Part shown: positions 43,963 through 53,638 of the stretch, piece after piece | How the letters are laid out: each line of letters opens with the position of its first letter | Numbering within the stretch: position 1 is the stretch's first letter | NCBI RefSeq assembly: GCF_002813325.1 | Contig: NZ_PHUG01000001.1 | Location: 2,604,001 to 2,668,000, forward strand | DNA from: Janthinobacterium sp. 64 | GTDB taxonomy: Bacteria > Pseudomonadota > Gammaproteobacteria > Burkholderiales > Burkholderiaceae_D | Direction of reading: 5' to 3' | Length of the DNA: 64,000 nt | The notes under the pieces: model-generated | Told to the model about the DNA's origin: nothing | The model's input: the letters and a program-made list of their open reading frames with translations, nothing else | Databases searched by the model: none | Program-made: the position numbers and the translations under genes

Positions 43963-46338
43963 ATGCGCATACCTTTCGGCTCCGTAGCCTCGTTGGCTCT
44001 GTGCTTTACCGTGTCGGCTTTCGCTGCCGAGCCATTCGACGACAAGTTCCGCCAGCTCGAAGAAGTGCTGCCCACCCCGAATACCTACCGCACCGCCTCC
44101 GGCGCGCCAGGCCACGCCTACTGGCAGCAGCGCGCCGACTACACGATCCGCGCCACGCTCGATGAAGCCAAACGCGAAATCACCGGCAGCGGCAGCATCA
44201 CCTACCATAACCAGTCGCCCGACACGCTCGGCTACCTGTGGCTACAGCTGGACCAGAACATCTACAAGCCCGATTCCGACGCGCGCCGCATGGCCACGGC
44301 GCCCTCGCGCCAGGCCTGGGCCAAAACGGCGGGAGAAGACACGATGAAATTCGAAGGCTTGCGCGGCATCCTCGCGCGCGGCGACTTCCAGGGCGGCTTC
44401 CATATCCGCGCCTTAAAAGGTACCGATGGCCAGCCTTTGAAGTACGTTATCAACCGCACCATGATGCGCATCGACCTGCCGCAGCCGCTGAAGCCGGGCC
44501 AGGACTTCGTCTTCCAGATCGACTGGGATTACCGCATCAACGAACAGAAGGTGCTGGGCGGGCGCGCCGGCTATGAAGTCTTCGACGACAAGAACGCCCT
44601 GTTCGAAGTGGCGCAGTGGTTCCCGCGCATGGCGGCCTATTACGATGCGGCTGGCTGGCAGCACAAGCAGTTCCTCGGCTCGGGCGAATTCACGCTGGAG
44701 TTCGGCGACTACGACGTGCAGCTGACGGTGCCAGCCGACCATATCGTCGCCTCCACGGGCCAGCTGCAAAACCCGCAGGACGTGCTGTCTGCCGCACAGC
44801 GCGAGCGCCTGGAAAAAGCGCGCAGCAGCGACAAGCCCGTCGTCATCGTCACGCAAAAGGAAGCGGAAGCGGCCGAGAAAACAGTGAGCCGCGCGCAAAA
44901 GACGTGGCACTTCAAGGCAGCCAACGTGCGCGACTTTGCCTGGGCCTCGAGCCGCAAGTTCATCTGGGATGCGCAGGGCTACAAGAAGGGCGGCAGCGAC
45001 GTGATGGCCATGTCCTACTATCCGAAAGAGGGCAATCCGCTGTGGGAAAAATACAGCACGCAAGCCATCGTGCACACGATCGAGCAGTACAACAAGTACA
45101 GCATGGCCTACCCGTATCCGACGGCCATTTCCGTCAACGGCCCCGTGGGCGGCATGGAGTATCCGATGATCTCGTTCAACGGACCCCGTCCGGTGAAAGA
45201 CAAAAAGACGGGCGAGCTGACCTATTCGAAGCGCACCAAGTATGGCCTGATCGGCGTGATCATCCACGAAGTAGGCCACAACTACTACCCGATGATCATC
45301 AACTCGGACGAGCGCCAGTGGACGTGGATGGATGAAGGCCTCAACACCTTCGTGCAATACCTGGCGCAGCAGGCGTGGGAAGAGAACTACCCGGCCTCGC
45401 GCGGCGAACCGCGCGAAATCGTCGACTACATGCGTTCGCGCGACCAGGTGCCGATCATGACCAATTCCGAGTCCTTGCTGCAGTTCGGTAACAACGCCTA
45501 CGCCAAGCCGGCGGCGGGCCTGAACATCCTGCGCGAAACCATCCTCGGGCGCGAACTGTTCGACTACGCCTTCAAGGAATATGCGCAGCGCTGGAAGTTC
45601 AAGCGCCCCACGCCCGCCGACTTTTTCCGCACCATGGAAGACGCTTCCGGCACGGACCTGGACTGGTTCTGGCGCGGCTGGTTTTATACCACCGATCCGG
45701 TCGACATCAGCATCGACGGCATCAGCGAATACGGCGTGAGTTCAAAAGACCCTGCCACGGAAAAAGCCTGGAAAAAGGCGCAGAAGGAGGCCCAGCCGGA
45801 ATCGGTCACGAACCGCGCCAACAAGGGCATGCCGCGCCGCGTCGATGCGCATCCGGAACTGAAGGATTTCTACAACCAGCACGACGACTTCACGGTGACC
45901 AACAAGGACCGCAATGCCTATGCCGAAGCGCTGGCCAACCTGGAGCCGTGGGAAAAGGACTTGCTGAAACAGGGCAAGCATTTGTACCTGGTCGACCTGT
46001 CGAACGTGGGCGGCATGGTCATGCCATTGATACTCGAAATCGAACTGAAAAGCGGCAAGAAGTACGTCGAGCGCGTGCCGGCCGAAGTGTGGCGCTATTC
46101 GCCGAAAAAAATCACCAAGGTCGTCATCACCGATGAACCGATGGTGGGACTGGTGCAGGACCCGTACTGGGAAACGGCCGACATCGACACGAGCAACAAT
46201 AGCTGGCCGAGACAGATCACGCCATCGCGCCTGGAACTGTTCAAGAGCGAGAAGTCGCCCAGGGATAACCTGATGCGCGACTTTCACACGCCGCTGAAAG
46301 GCCAGAACGGCGGCGCGGCCAAGGGCGACGAAGCGTGA
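43963..46338 (+). CDS. M1-family zinc metallopeptidase, secreted
   Basis: A 791-residue protein with a signal peptide (cleavage near AFA|AEPF). The catalytic zinc motif is HEVGHNYYPMI followed 18 residues later by Glu in WMDEGLNTF, the HExxH-x18-E arrangement of M1 gluzincins. GGMEYP corresponds to the GAMEN-like substrate-binding loop. The N-terminal beta domain and C-terminal extension fit large periplasmic peptidases of this clan. The stop overlaps the GTG start of the next gene, and a TonB receptor follows, so the operon may process and import peptide-linked substrates. AGGGTGACC precedes the ATG at 43963. Confidence 0.9.
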   Translation: MRIPFGSVASLALCFTVSAFAAEPFDDKFRQLEEVLPTPNTYRTASGAPGHAYWQQRADYTIRATLDEAKREITGSGSITYHNQSPDTLGYLWLQLDQNIYKPDSDARRMATAPSRQAWAKTAGEDTMKFEGLRGILARGDFQGGFHIRALKGTDGQPLKYVINRTMMRIDLPQPLKPGQDFVFQIDWDYRINEQKVLGGRAGYEVFDDKNALFEVAQWFPRMAAYYDAAGWQHKQFLGSGEFTLEFGDYDVQLTVPADHIVASTGQLQNPQDVLSAAQRERLEKARSSDKPVVIVTQKEAEAAEKTVSRAQKTWHFKAANVRDFAWASSRKFIWDAQGYKKGGSDVMAMSYYPKEGNPLWEKYSTQAIVHTIEQYNKYSMAYPYPTAISVNGPVGGMEYPMISFNGPRPVKDKKTGELTYSKRTKYGLIGVIIHEVGHNYYPMIINSDERQWTWMDEGLNTFVQYLAQQAWEENYPASRGEPREIVDYMRSRDQVPIMTNSESLLQFGNNAYAKPAAGLNILRETILGRELFDYAFKEYAQRWKFKRPTPADFFRTMEDASGTDLDWFWRGWFYTTDPVDISIDGISEYGVSSKDPATEKAWKKAQKEAQPESVTNRANKGMPRRVDAHPELKDFYNQHDDFTVTNKDRNAYAEALANLEPWEKDLLKQGKHLYLVDLSNVGGMVMPLILEIELKSGKKYVERVPAEVWRYSPKKITKVVITDEPMVGLVQDPYWETADIDTSNNSWPRQITPSRLELFKSEKSPRDNLMRDFHTPLKGQNGGAAKGDEA

Positions 46339-46823
46339 AGCGCTGGCGCATGTTCGCGGCAAGCCTGCTGGCCTGCGCCAGCATGGCGGCCGGCGCCCAC
46401 AATTTCCACATGGGCATCGCCGACATCAGCTACAACGCGGCCAGCGGCAGCACGGAAGTGGTGCACACCTACACGGGCCACGACGTCGAGGCGCTGCTGA
46501 CGAACCTGTACCAGCGCCAGTTCGACCTGGGCCAGGAAGACAGCGAAGCGGCCCTGCGCCGCTATGTCGAAAAACAGTTTTACCTGGTGGGACCGGATGG
46601 CAAACGCTTGCGCCTGAACTGGGTCGGCATGAAAGTCAATGCCGACAACGTGGTGATCTTCCAGGAGATCGAACGCACGCGCCTGGCCCCCGCCACGCGC
46701 ATCCACAACCAGCTGCTGACCGACTTCCTGCCCAGCCAGCGCAATACCCTCAACGTGCAGGACAGCGGCACGATCCAGACGCTGATTTTCGACCGCCAGA
46801 ACACGGAACTGCCGATCCGCTAA
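46335..46823 (+). CDS. DUF6702-like small secreted protein
   Basis: A 162-residue protein from a GTG start that overlaps the peptidase stop by 4 nt. The signal peptide ends in ASMAAGA before HNFHMGIADISYN. The mature protein starts with a His-rich HNFHMG, followed by alternating strands (STEVVHTYTGHDVEAL, TRIHNQLLTDFL). The size and opening resemble DUF6702. Periplasmic location and exact coupling to the peptidase and TonB receptor suggest an accessory, perhaps metal- or peptide-binding, role. The function is unknown. Confidence 0.72.
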   Translation: MKRWRMFAASLLACASMAAGAHNFHMGIADISYNAASGSTEVVHTYTGHDVEALLTNLYQRQFDLGQEDSEAALRRYVEKQFYLVGPDGKRLRLNWVGMKVNADNVVIFQEIERTRLAPATRIHNQLLTDFLPSQRNTLNVQDSGTIQTLIFDRQNTELPIR

Positions 46824-46845
46824 TCCCCGCTTCCCCCATACACCC

Positions 46846-48882
46846 ATGACGCCACGCTCTCTTCCCCTCTTCCTCGCCGCCCTGTTTTCCGCCACCGCCG
46901 CCCATGCCGACGACATCTTCCAGCGCGTGCTGGTCGACGGATCGCGCCTGAACCAGCTGGGCGTGGCCGATTCGGCCAACACGGGCAGCGTCACGCAACG
47001 GCAGCTCGATGCGCGCACCAGCTACCGGCCCGGCGAATTGCTCGAAGCCGTGCCGGGGCTGATCGTCAGCCAGCATAGCGGCGAGGGCAAGGCCAACCAG
47101 TTCTACCTGCGCGGTTTCAACCTCGATCACGGCACGGACTTGCGCACCACCGTCGACGAGATGCCCGTCAACCAGCGCAGCCATGGCCACGGACAGGGCT
47201 GGACGGACCTGAACTTTTTGATCCCCGAACTGGCCATGCGCCTCGATTACAAAAAGGGGCCGTATGCGGCGGCGCAAGGCGATTTTTCCTCGGCCGGCGC
47301 GGCGTCCGTCGTCTACGCGAACCGCCTGACGCAGGGCGTCGCCAGCGTGGGTATCGGGCAAAACGGCTTTCGCCGCGCCCTGCTGGCCGACTCACTCGAT
47401 GCGGGCGACGGCAGCCTGCTGTATGCGCTCGAAGCGCAGCACAACGACGGCCCGTTCACGCAGCCGGACCGCTACCGCAAGCTCAATGGCGTGCTGCGCT
47501 ACAGCGAAGGCTATGCCAACAACGGCTTCAATGTCACGGCCATGGCGTATGATGCCAGCTGGAATGCCACCGACCAGATCCCGCTGCGCGCCGTGCAAGA
47601 CGGCACCCTGGGCCGCTTCGACGCCATCGATGCCAGCGACGGCGGCAAGGCGCAGCGCTACAGCCTGTCGGGCGCCTGGCGCCAGACAACGGACGACATG
47701 TCGTCCAGGGTCAGCGCGTATGTGATCGCCAACCGCCTGGCCCTGTTCTCGAATTTCACGTATGCGCTGGACGATCCCGATAACGGCGACCAGTTCGCCC
47801 AGCCCGACCGGCGCGTGACGTCCGGCGTCAACGCCAGCCACACCTGGCACCGCCACACGGACAGGGGCAGCAGCGACACCACCATCGGCCTGCAGCTACA
47901 GAACGACAATATCCACAATGGCCTGTACCACACGCGGCAGCGGCAGATCCTGTCGACCACGCGGCAAGACCATATCGTCGAATCGAGCCTCGGCGTGTAT
48001 GCCGAAAACAGCACGCGCTGGTCGCGGTCGCTGCGCAGCGTGGCCGGCCTGCGCGCCGACGCCTACCGCTTCGACGTGCGCAGCGACCGCGCCGCCAATT
48101 CGGGCAAGGCCAGCGACCATTTGTTCAGCCCCAGCCTGAGCGTGATCGCCGGACCGTGGCGCGATACGGAAGCGTATCTCAACATCGGCAACGGCTTTCA
48201 CAGCAACGACGCGCGCGGCACGACAATCACGGTCGACCCGAAATCGGGCGAAGCGGCCGACAAGGTCACGCCCCTGGTGCGTTCGCGCGGACTGGAACTG
48301 GGCTTGCGCAGCGCCGCCATCGCCGGCCTGCAAACGTCGCTGTCGCTGTACCGGCTGGACTTCGATTCCGAACTGCTGTTCATCGGCGACGCGGGCGCCA
48401 CCGAGGCGGGCCGCCCCAGCCGCCGCTACGGCATCGAGTTTTCCAGCTACTACAAGGCGGCCAGCTGGCTGTCGCTGGACCTGGACCTGGCGTATGCGCG
48501 GGCGCGCTCGCGCGGCAGCGACCCGGCCGGCGACTTCATCCCCGGCGCCATCGAAGGCGTGGCCCAGCTGGCCATGACGGTGACGCCGCGCGGGCCATGG
48601 TCAGGCTCTTTGCGCCTGCGCTACTTCGGCCCGCGCCCCCTGACGGAAGACAACAGCGTGCGCTCGTCGGCCAGCGTGGGATTGAACGGGCGCCTCGCCT
48701 ACCAGATCGACAAGACCTTGCGCGTGGAGCTCGAAGGCTACAACCTGGCCAACCGGCGCGACTCGGCCATCGACTATTACTATGCCTCGCGCCTGCCCGG
48801 CGAAGCGCAGCCCGTCGACGATATCCACTTCCATCCGGTGGAATCGCGCTCGCTGCGCCTGACCCTGGTAAAGAATTTTTGA
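46846..48882 (+). CDS. TonB-dependent receptor (operon with M1 peptidase)
   Basis: A 678-residue outer-membrane receptor. It has a signal peptide (ending TAAHA before DDIFQRVLVDGSR), a plug domain (RPGELLEAVPGLIVSQHSGE, FYLRGFNLDHGTD) and a barrel ending in YNLANRRDSAIDYYY and a terminal Phe (TLVKNF). No STN signalling domain is present, unlike the two iron receptors earlier in the window. The plug contains a histidine-rich loop NQRSHGHGQGWTDLNFLIPE, which could chelate a metal. The gene is 22 bp after the DUF6702-like gene, making a peptidase / small protein / receptor operon. No Fur box is visible in front of it, so its cargo may not be siderophore iron. Confidence 0.88.
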   Translation: MTPRSLPLFLAALFSATAAHADDIFQRVLVDGSRLNQLGVADSANTGSVTQRQLDARTSYRPGELLEAVPGLIVSQHSGEGKANQFYLRGFNLDHGTDLRTTVDEMPVNQRSHGHGQGWTDLNFLIPELAMRLDYKKGPYAAAQGDFSSAGAASVVYANRLTQGVASVGIGQNGFRRALLADSLDAGDGSLLYALEAQHNDGPFTQPDRYRKLNGVLRYSEGYANNGFNVTAMAYDASWNATDQIPLRAVQDGTLGRFDAIDASDGGKAQRYSLSGAWRQTTDDMSSRVSAYVIANRLALFSNFTYALDDPDNGDQFAQPDRRVTSGVNASHTWHRHTDRGSSDTTIGLQLQNDNIHNGLYHTRQRQILSTTRQDHIVESSLGVYAENSTRWSRSLRSVAGLRADAYRFDVRSDRAANSGKASDHLFSPSLSVIAGPWRDTEAYLNIGNGFHSNDARGTTITVDPKSGEAADKVTPLVRSRGLELGLRSAAIAGLQTSLSLYRLDFDSELLFIGDAGATEAGRPSRRYGIEFSSYYKAASWLSLDLDLAYARARSRGSDPAGDFIPGAIEGVAQLAMTVTPRGPWSGSLRLRYFGPRPLTEDNSVRSSASVGLNGRLAYQIDKTLRVELEGYNLANRRDSAIDYYYASRLPGEAQPVDDIHFHPVESRSLRLTLVKNF

Positions 48883-48987
48883 CTCGGCAAGCATAATTCC
48901 TGGCGGACGTAGCACAAGAGTCGCCGCGAAGTCGTAGAATGCCAGGCTGGATAAACTGAGACAGGCCGCGTTGCGGCCCGCACCGCC

Positions 48988-49722
48988 ATGAGCACTTCCG
49001 CACCGATCTTTACCGACCCGTCCCACGTCAAGGACGCCTTGCGCGATGACGGCTATGCCGTCCTGCGCCCGCAGGACGTGGCCGCGCTGGCCGGCTGCCC
49101 TTTGGCCGCATTGCGCGCGCTGGAACCAAGCTGGAATACTCTGGCGCTGGACAATTACCTGAAAGATGGCGGCCGCTATCGCCGCCGGCGCCACTCGTGC
49201 TTCGTGCAGGATGGTGAGCGCCTGACGCAGACGGCGCACCGCCCGCACTGGCAACCGGTCGAATACAACGCCCTGCATGGCGGCATGCACCGCCTGTTCG
49301 AGCCGGTCGAGCCGGCCATCGTCGCGCAGCCAGCCTGGCAGCAGCTGATCCGCGCGCTGGGTGACGCCTGCTCGCAGGTCAAGGGCAGCCAGCCGTGGTT
49401 CATCGAGGCGCACCAGTTCCGCATCGATACGACCGATGGCATCGGCCGCCCCACGCCGGAAGGCGCGCACCGCGACGGCGTCGATTTCGTCGCCGTGCTG
49501 CTGATCGGGCGCGAACAGGTCAAGGGTGGCGAGACGCGCATCTTCGAAGCCCATGGTCCCAACGGCAAGCGCTTTACCCTGACCGAGCCGTGGTCGCTGC
49601 TGCTGCTTGACGATGCGGCGGTGATCCACGAATCGACGCCGATCCAGCCCATCGGCGAGCATGGCCACCGCGATACGCTGGTGCTGACGTATCGCGCCGG
49701 CCAGTTCCAGGGCGAAAACTGA
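48988..49722 (+). CDS. 2OG-Fe(II) oxygenase family protein
   Basis: A 244-residue protein resembling the 2OG-Fe_Oxy_2 (amino-acid hydroxylase-like) family. Iron ligands are visible as AHRDGVDFVAVLLIG (His-x-Asp) and AAVIHESTPI (distal His); HRDTLVLTYR supplies the expected 2-oxoglutarate-binding arginine. Relatives hydroxylate free amino acids such as isoleucine or leucine. It stands alone behind a 105-bp gap and is followed by a hairpin. The substrate is unknown. Confidence 0.83.
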   Translation: MSTSAPIFTDPSHVKDALRDDGYAVLRPQDVAALAGCPLAALRALEPSWNTLALDNYLKDGGRYRRRRHSCFVQDGERLTQTAHRPHWQPVEYNALHGGMHRLFEPVEPAIVAQPAWQQLIRALGDACSQVKGSQPWFIEAHQFRIDTTDGIGRPTPEGAHRDGVDFVAVLLIGREQVKGGETRIFEAHGPNGKRFTLTEPWSLLLLDDAAVIHESTPIQPIGEHGHRDTLVLTYRAGQFQGEN

Positions 49723-49727
49723 CAGAC

Positions 49728-49749
49728 GGCCACAGCATTCACTGTGGCC
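49728..49749 (+). terminator. hairpin after the 2OG-Fe oxygenase gene
   Basis: GGCCACAG and CTGTGGCC form a perfect 8-bp stem around six bases, five bases after the stop. Only AAAATAGTTAC follows, so termination would be weak or Rho-assisted. Confidence 0.5.
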
Positions 49750-49864
49750 AAAATAGTTACTTGCAAGTTACTTTTACAGACCTAAATCCGATATAGTCAT
49801 ACGATGTCGATATTGCGCGCGCACCGCGCCCAGCATCACCACACTGAAATTCTAGGAGAGGTCT

Positions 49865-51226
49865 GTGGACTCCAACAACCAAATCAAGCCTGACGAAATC
49901 GAGATCCTGATCGTCGAGGACAGCCCGACCCAGGCGGAGCGATTGCGCCGCCTGATCCAGTCGCTGCACTACAACGCGCGCGTGGCGGCGAACGGCCAGC
50001 TGGCCCTGGCCGCCATCCGCGAGCGCAAGCCGCACCTGGTGCTGTCCGATATCGTCATGCCTGAAATGAATGGCTACGACCTGTGCCGCGCCATCAAGTC
50101 CGATCCGACCCTGCGCGACATTCCCGTGATCCTCGTCACCTCGCTCAACGACCCGAAGGACATCATCCGCGGCATCGAGTGCGGCGCCGACAATTTCATC
50201 CGCAAGCCCTACGCGGAAGACTACCTGCTCAACCGCATCAGCCACATGCTGATGAACCAGAAGCTGCGCAAGAACCAGAACGTGGAAATCGGCATCGCCC
50301 TGTACCTGGGCGACCAGAAGCACTTCATCAATGCGGAACGCCAGCAAATCCTCGACCTGCTGATCTCGACGTATGAACAAGCGGTGCAGGTCAACGGCGA
50401 ACTGCAGGCGCGTGAACGCCAGGTGATTGAACTGAACATGCGCCTGGCGCACCATGCGGCCGAACTGGAAACCATCAACCGCGAAATCGCCCTGAAAAAC
50501 CTGGAACTGGCCGAGGCCAGCCGCATGAAGTCCGCCTTCATCGCCAATATGTCGCATGAACTGCGCACGCCGCTGAACGCCATCATCGGCTTCACCGGCG
50601 CACTGCTGATGAAACTGCCCGGCCCCCTGACGTCGGACCAGGACAAGCAGCTCAATACCATCCGCGCCAGCGCGCGCCATCTGCTCTCGCTGATCAACGA
50701 CATCCTCGACGTGGCCAAGATCGAAGCGGGCAAGCTGACCCTGTCGATCGAACCCGTGCACTGCCAGGAGCTGATGACCGAAGTGGCCGACACCTTGCGT
50801 CCCCTGGCCCAGCAAAAGGGCCTGGCGCTGGAAATGGCACTGGGCGAGCCAGGCCAATCTCCCGCCATCATCGACACGGACCGCCGCGCGCTGACGCAAA
50901 TCCTCATCAACCTGCTCAACAACGCCATCAAGTTCACGGAACAGGGCACGGTGCGCATCAGCCTGTCGCAGCGCGACGAAGACGGCGTGCTGGTGACGGA
51001 AATGAGCATCGCCGACAGCGGCGCCGGCATCAAGGAAGAAGACCAGGCCAAGCTGTTCCAGGCCTTCTCGCAACTCGATTCCACCTCCACGCGCCACGTG
51101 GAAGGCGCGGGACTGGGGCTGTACCTGTGCCAGAACCTGGCCAACGCCATCGGCGGCGCCCTGTTCTTCAACAGCGACTACGGCTCCGGCAGCACGTTTA
51201 CGCTGGCCCTGCGCAGCAAGCCCTGA
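49865..51226 (+). CDS. hybrid response regulator / histidine kinase
   Basis: A 453-residue soluble signalling protein. Residues 12-130 are a receiver domain (ILIVEDSPTQAERL, phosphoacceptor Asp62 in LVLSDIVMPEMNG, Lys in FIRKPYAE). A coiled-coil linker follows. The kinase has the H-box FIANMSHELRTPLNAIIGF near residue 228, the N-box INLLNNAIKFTEQG, and the G-boxes SGAGIKEEDQ and GAGLGLYLCQ. It has no membrane segment, so it senses through its receiver or partners in the cytoplasm. The start is GTG at 49865, well placed after AGGAGAGG. It is monocistronic with a good terminator 142 bp downstream. Confidence 0.9.
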   Translation: MDSNNQIKPDEIEILIVEDSPTQAERLRRLIQSLHYNARVAANGQLALAAIRERKPHLVLSDIVMPEMNGYDLCRAIKSDPTLRDIPVILVTSLNDPKDIIRGIECGADNFIRKPYAEDYLLNRISHMLMNQKLRKNQNVEIGIALYLGDQKHFINAERQQILDLLISTYEQAVQVNGELQARERQVIELNMRLAHHAAELETINREIALKNLELAEASRMKSAFIANMSHELRTPLNAIIGFTGALLMKLPGPLTSDQDKQLNTIRASARHLLSLINDILDVAKIEAGKLTLSIEPVHCQELMTEVADTLRPLAQQKGLALEMALGEPGQSPAIIDTDRRALTQILINLLNNAIKFTEQGTVRISLSQRDEDGVLVTEMSIADSGAGIKEEDQAKLFQAFSQLDSTSTRHVEGAGLGLYLCQNLANAIGGALFFNSDYGSGSTFTLALRSKP

Positions 51227-51367
51227 TGCGGGTGCGCCGCAGCATAAATCTGGATTTATTGCCATCTGAAGCAGATCGATACCGTAGTTCTACGGTATTG
51301 CACCGCACCATTTTCAGCGCTATAGTGGAACTGTCTCCTCCAATTCGTTCCCTGAACATTGGATTAC

Positions 51368-51395
51368 GCCCGCGCTAATACGCGGGCTTTTTTTT
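51368..51395 (+). terminator. intrinsic terminator after the hybrid kinase gene
   Basis: GCCCGCG, six bases and CGCGGGC form a 7-bp stem followed directly by eight T residues. It is the strongest intrinsic terminator in the window. Confidence 0.88.
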
Positions 51396-51428
51396 GCCTG
51401 CGTTTTCCACGCATCTTCATCCTTTCTT

Positions 51429-51463
51429 AACTAAATCAAACGATTTAGTTATATCAATCGTTT
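51429..51463. promoter_or_regulatory. overlapping palindromes, likely TetR operator
   Basis: AACTAAATC-AAAC-GATTTAGTT (51429-51450) is a perfect 9-bp inverted repeat. Its AAACGATT half (51438-51445) also pairs with AATCGTTT (51456-51463). The site is 25-59 bp ahead of the TetR start in an unusually AT-rich stretch that probably carries the efflux-operon promoter. Confidence 0.7.
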
Positions 51464-51487
51464 GAGATATATGATTAAATCTCCGGC

Positions 51488-52216
51488 ATGATTGAAAAAA
51501 ATATTCCACACACATCACATGCCGACGACGGACGCAAGCCCCGTTCCGATGGCGAACAGTCACGCGAGCGGCTGCTGCATAGCGCCATCCGCCTGTTTGC
51601 CGAACAGGGCTACGCCAAGACCTCCACGCGCGAACTGGCGCAGGCGGCCGGCACGAACGCAGCGGCCATCCGCTACTATTTTGGCGACAAGGCGGGCCTG
51701 TACCGCGCCGCCTTTGCGCAGCAGTCAGCCGACCCGCAAGACAATATCGCCCTGTTCGACCAGCCCCATTTCACCTTGCGCCAAAGCCTGGAAGGCTTTT
51801 ATGCGCAGTTGCTCGCCCCCATGCAGCAGGGCGACATCGCGCGCGACTGCATGCGCCTGTGGTGCCGCGAAATGCTCGAACCGACGGGCCTGTGGGCGCG
51901 CGAGATCGACCAGAACATCCGCCCCGAACACGAGGCGCTGACGCGCGTGCTGGCACGCCACCTGGGTGCGCCCGACAACAGCGACGACATGCACCGGCTG
52001 GCGTTTTCCATCGCTTCGCTGGCCCTGCAGCACATGGTGGGCACCGAGGTGCTGCAAACCTTGCGTCCGCAATTGCTGGAATCGCCGCACGCGATCGACA
52101 CCTGGCTGGCGCGCCTGACCGACTACGCGCTGGCCATGGCCGACGTGGAGCGCCAGCGCCTGGCCACGCCGCCCTCTCCCCCTACCGTTCAACGACAAGC
52201 AGAAGGACCAGCATGA
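51488..52216 (+). CDS. TetR/AcrR-family repressor of the RND efflux operon
   Basis: A 242-residue regulator. The DNA-binding domain is RERLLHSAIRLFAEQGYAKTS then TRELAQAAGTNAAAIRYYFGDKAGLY. The C-terminal part resembles the CerR/DUF1956 ligand-binding domain. It is the first gene of the operon. Its stop overlaps the start of the TolC-like gene (ATGA), so regulator and pump genes are co-expressed and the palindromes at 51429-51463 are its likely autoregulatory operator. The inducing compound is unknown. Confidence 0.9.
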   Translation: MIEKNIPHTSHADDGRKPRSDGEQSRERLLHSAIRLFAEQGYAKTSTRELAQAAGTNAAAIRYYFGDKAGLYRAAFAQQSADPQDNIALFDQPHFTLRQSLEGFYAQLLAPMQQGDIARDCMRLWCREMLEPTGLWAREIDQNIRPEHEALTRVLARHLGAPDNSDDMHRLAFSIASLALQHMVGTEVLQTLRPQLLESPHAIDTWLARLTDYALAMADVERQRLATPPSPPTVQRQAEGPA

Positions 52217-53625
52217 CGACCATTCGATGCACCGTTCAACGCGCCCTGGCCGCCAGCATCTTGCTGGCGCTGGGCGGCTGCGCCCTGCAGGCGCCGCCCG
52301 CGGCGGTGGCCGCCAGCGCACCCGCGCAATGGCAGGCGCCGCTGCCGCACAATGGCAGCCTGACGGACCTGGCCAGCTGGTGGCAGGGCCAGGGCGACAG
52401 CCTGCTGGTGGAATTGATCACCGATGCGCAGCAGGTCAGCCCGACCATCGCCGCCGCCGGCACGCGCATCGCGCAGGCGCGCGCGGACCGCATCGCCAGC
52501 GGCGCCGCGCTGGCGCCCAGGCTCGACGCGACGGGCAGCGTGGTGCGCACCAGCCAGCAATCGGCGCAACCGAGCGGCACCACTTCGCAGGCCGCGCTGC
52601 AAGCGTCGTGGGAAATCGACGTGTTTGGCGCCAACCGCGCCACGCGCGATGCGGCGCAGGAGCGCTACGACAGCGCCCGGGCGCTCTGGCATGAGGCGCG
52701 CGTCTCGGTCGCCGCCGAAGTGGCGAACCAGTACTACGCCTTGCGCACCTGCCGGCAATTGCAGGCCGTGTCCGAACAGGATGCCGTCTCGCGCCGGGAC
52801 TCGGCGCGCCTGACGGAACTGAGCGCCGGCGCCGGCTTCCAGCCGCCCGCCAACGCCGCCCTGGCCCGCGCCAGCGCCGCCGAAGGCGCCAGCCGCGCCA
52901 TCGAACAGCGCGCCGCCTGCGACGTGAACATCAAGGCGCTGGTGGCCCTGTCGGCCATGCCGGAAGAGACGCTGCGCCAGAAGCTGGCGGCCAGCCCCGC
53001 CATCCTGCCTTCGCCTGTGGCAATCGCGGAACTGCCGGCGCACACGCTGGGCCAGCGTCCCGACATCTACAGCGCCGAGCGCGAAGTGGCGGCCGCCAGC
53101 TTCGAAGTGCGCGGTGCGCAGGCGCAACGTTATCCCCGTCTGAGCCTGGCCGGCTCCATCGGCAAGGGCAATATCCGCGCCGGCGGCACCAGCATCACGG
53201 CCAGCACCTGGAGCATCGGTCCGCTGGCCGTCAGCCTGCCCATCTTCGACGGCGGCACCCGCCGCGCGCAGGTCGACGCAGCCACGGCGCGCTACGACGA
53301 AGCGGTGGTGAAATACCGCGCCGGCGTGCGCCAGGCCGTGCGCGAAGTGGAAGAGGCGCTGGTCAACCTGGCCAGCACGGACGAGCGCAGCGGCCACGCG
53401 AAAACGGCCCTGGAAGGCTACCGCGTGTCGTTCGTCGCCACGGAAGACCGCTACAAGAATGGCCTGGCCAGCCTGATCGAACTGGAAGACGCGCGCCGCA
53501 CGCGCCTGGCCGCCGAAAACACCGTGGTCAACCTCGAGCGCGAACGCAGCGCCGCCTGGGTGGCGCTGTACCGCGCCGCCGGCGGCGGCTGGACCAGCAG
53601 CGCCATCGCCAACAATGCCCCCTGA
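52213..53625 (+). CDS. outer-membrane efflux lipoprotein (TolC/OprM family)
   Basis: A 470-residue channel component with a lipobox (LLALGGCALQ). Two repeats of the outer membrane efflux fold are visible: WWQGQGDSLLVELITDAQQ and GTRIAQARADRIASGAALAP in the first, LGQRPDIYSAEREVAAASFE and AVREVEEALVNL in the second. It would form the trimeric exit duct of the tripartite pump. The gene lies between the TetR regulator and the membrane fusion protein. That order (channel first) is less common than fusion protein, pump, channel, but consistent with one operon. Confidence 0.92.
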   Translation: MTTIRCTVQRALAASILLALGGCALQAPPAAVAASAPAQWQAPLPHNGSLTDLASWWQGQGDSLLVELITDAQQVSPTIAAAGTRIAQARADRIASGAALAPRLDATGSVVRTSQQSAQPSGTTSQAALQASWEIDVFGANRATRDAAQERYDSARALWHEARVSVAAEVANQYYALRTCRQLQAVSEQDAVSRRDSARLTELSAGAGFQPPANAALARASAAEGASRAIEQRAACDVNIKALVALSAMPEETLRQKLAASPAILPSPVAIAELPAHTLGQRPDIYSAEREVAAASFEVRGAQAQRYPRLSLAGSIGKGNIRAGGTSITASTWSIGPLAVSLPIFDGGTRRAQVDAATARYDEAVVKYRAGVRQAVREVEEALVNLASTDERSGHAKTALEGYRVSFVATEDRYKNGLASLIELEDARRTRLAAENTVVNLERERSAAWVALYRAAGGGWTSSAIANNAP

Positions 53626-53638
53626 CGGATACGACAAC

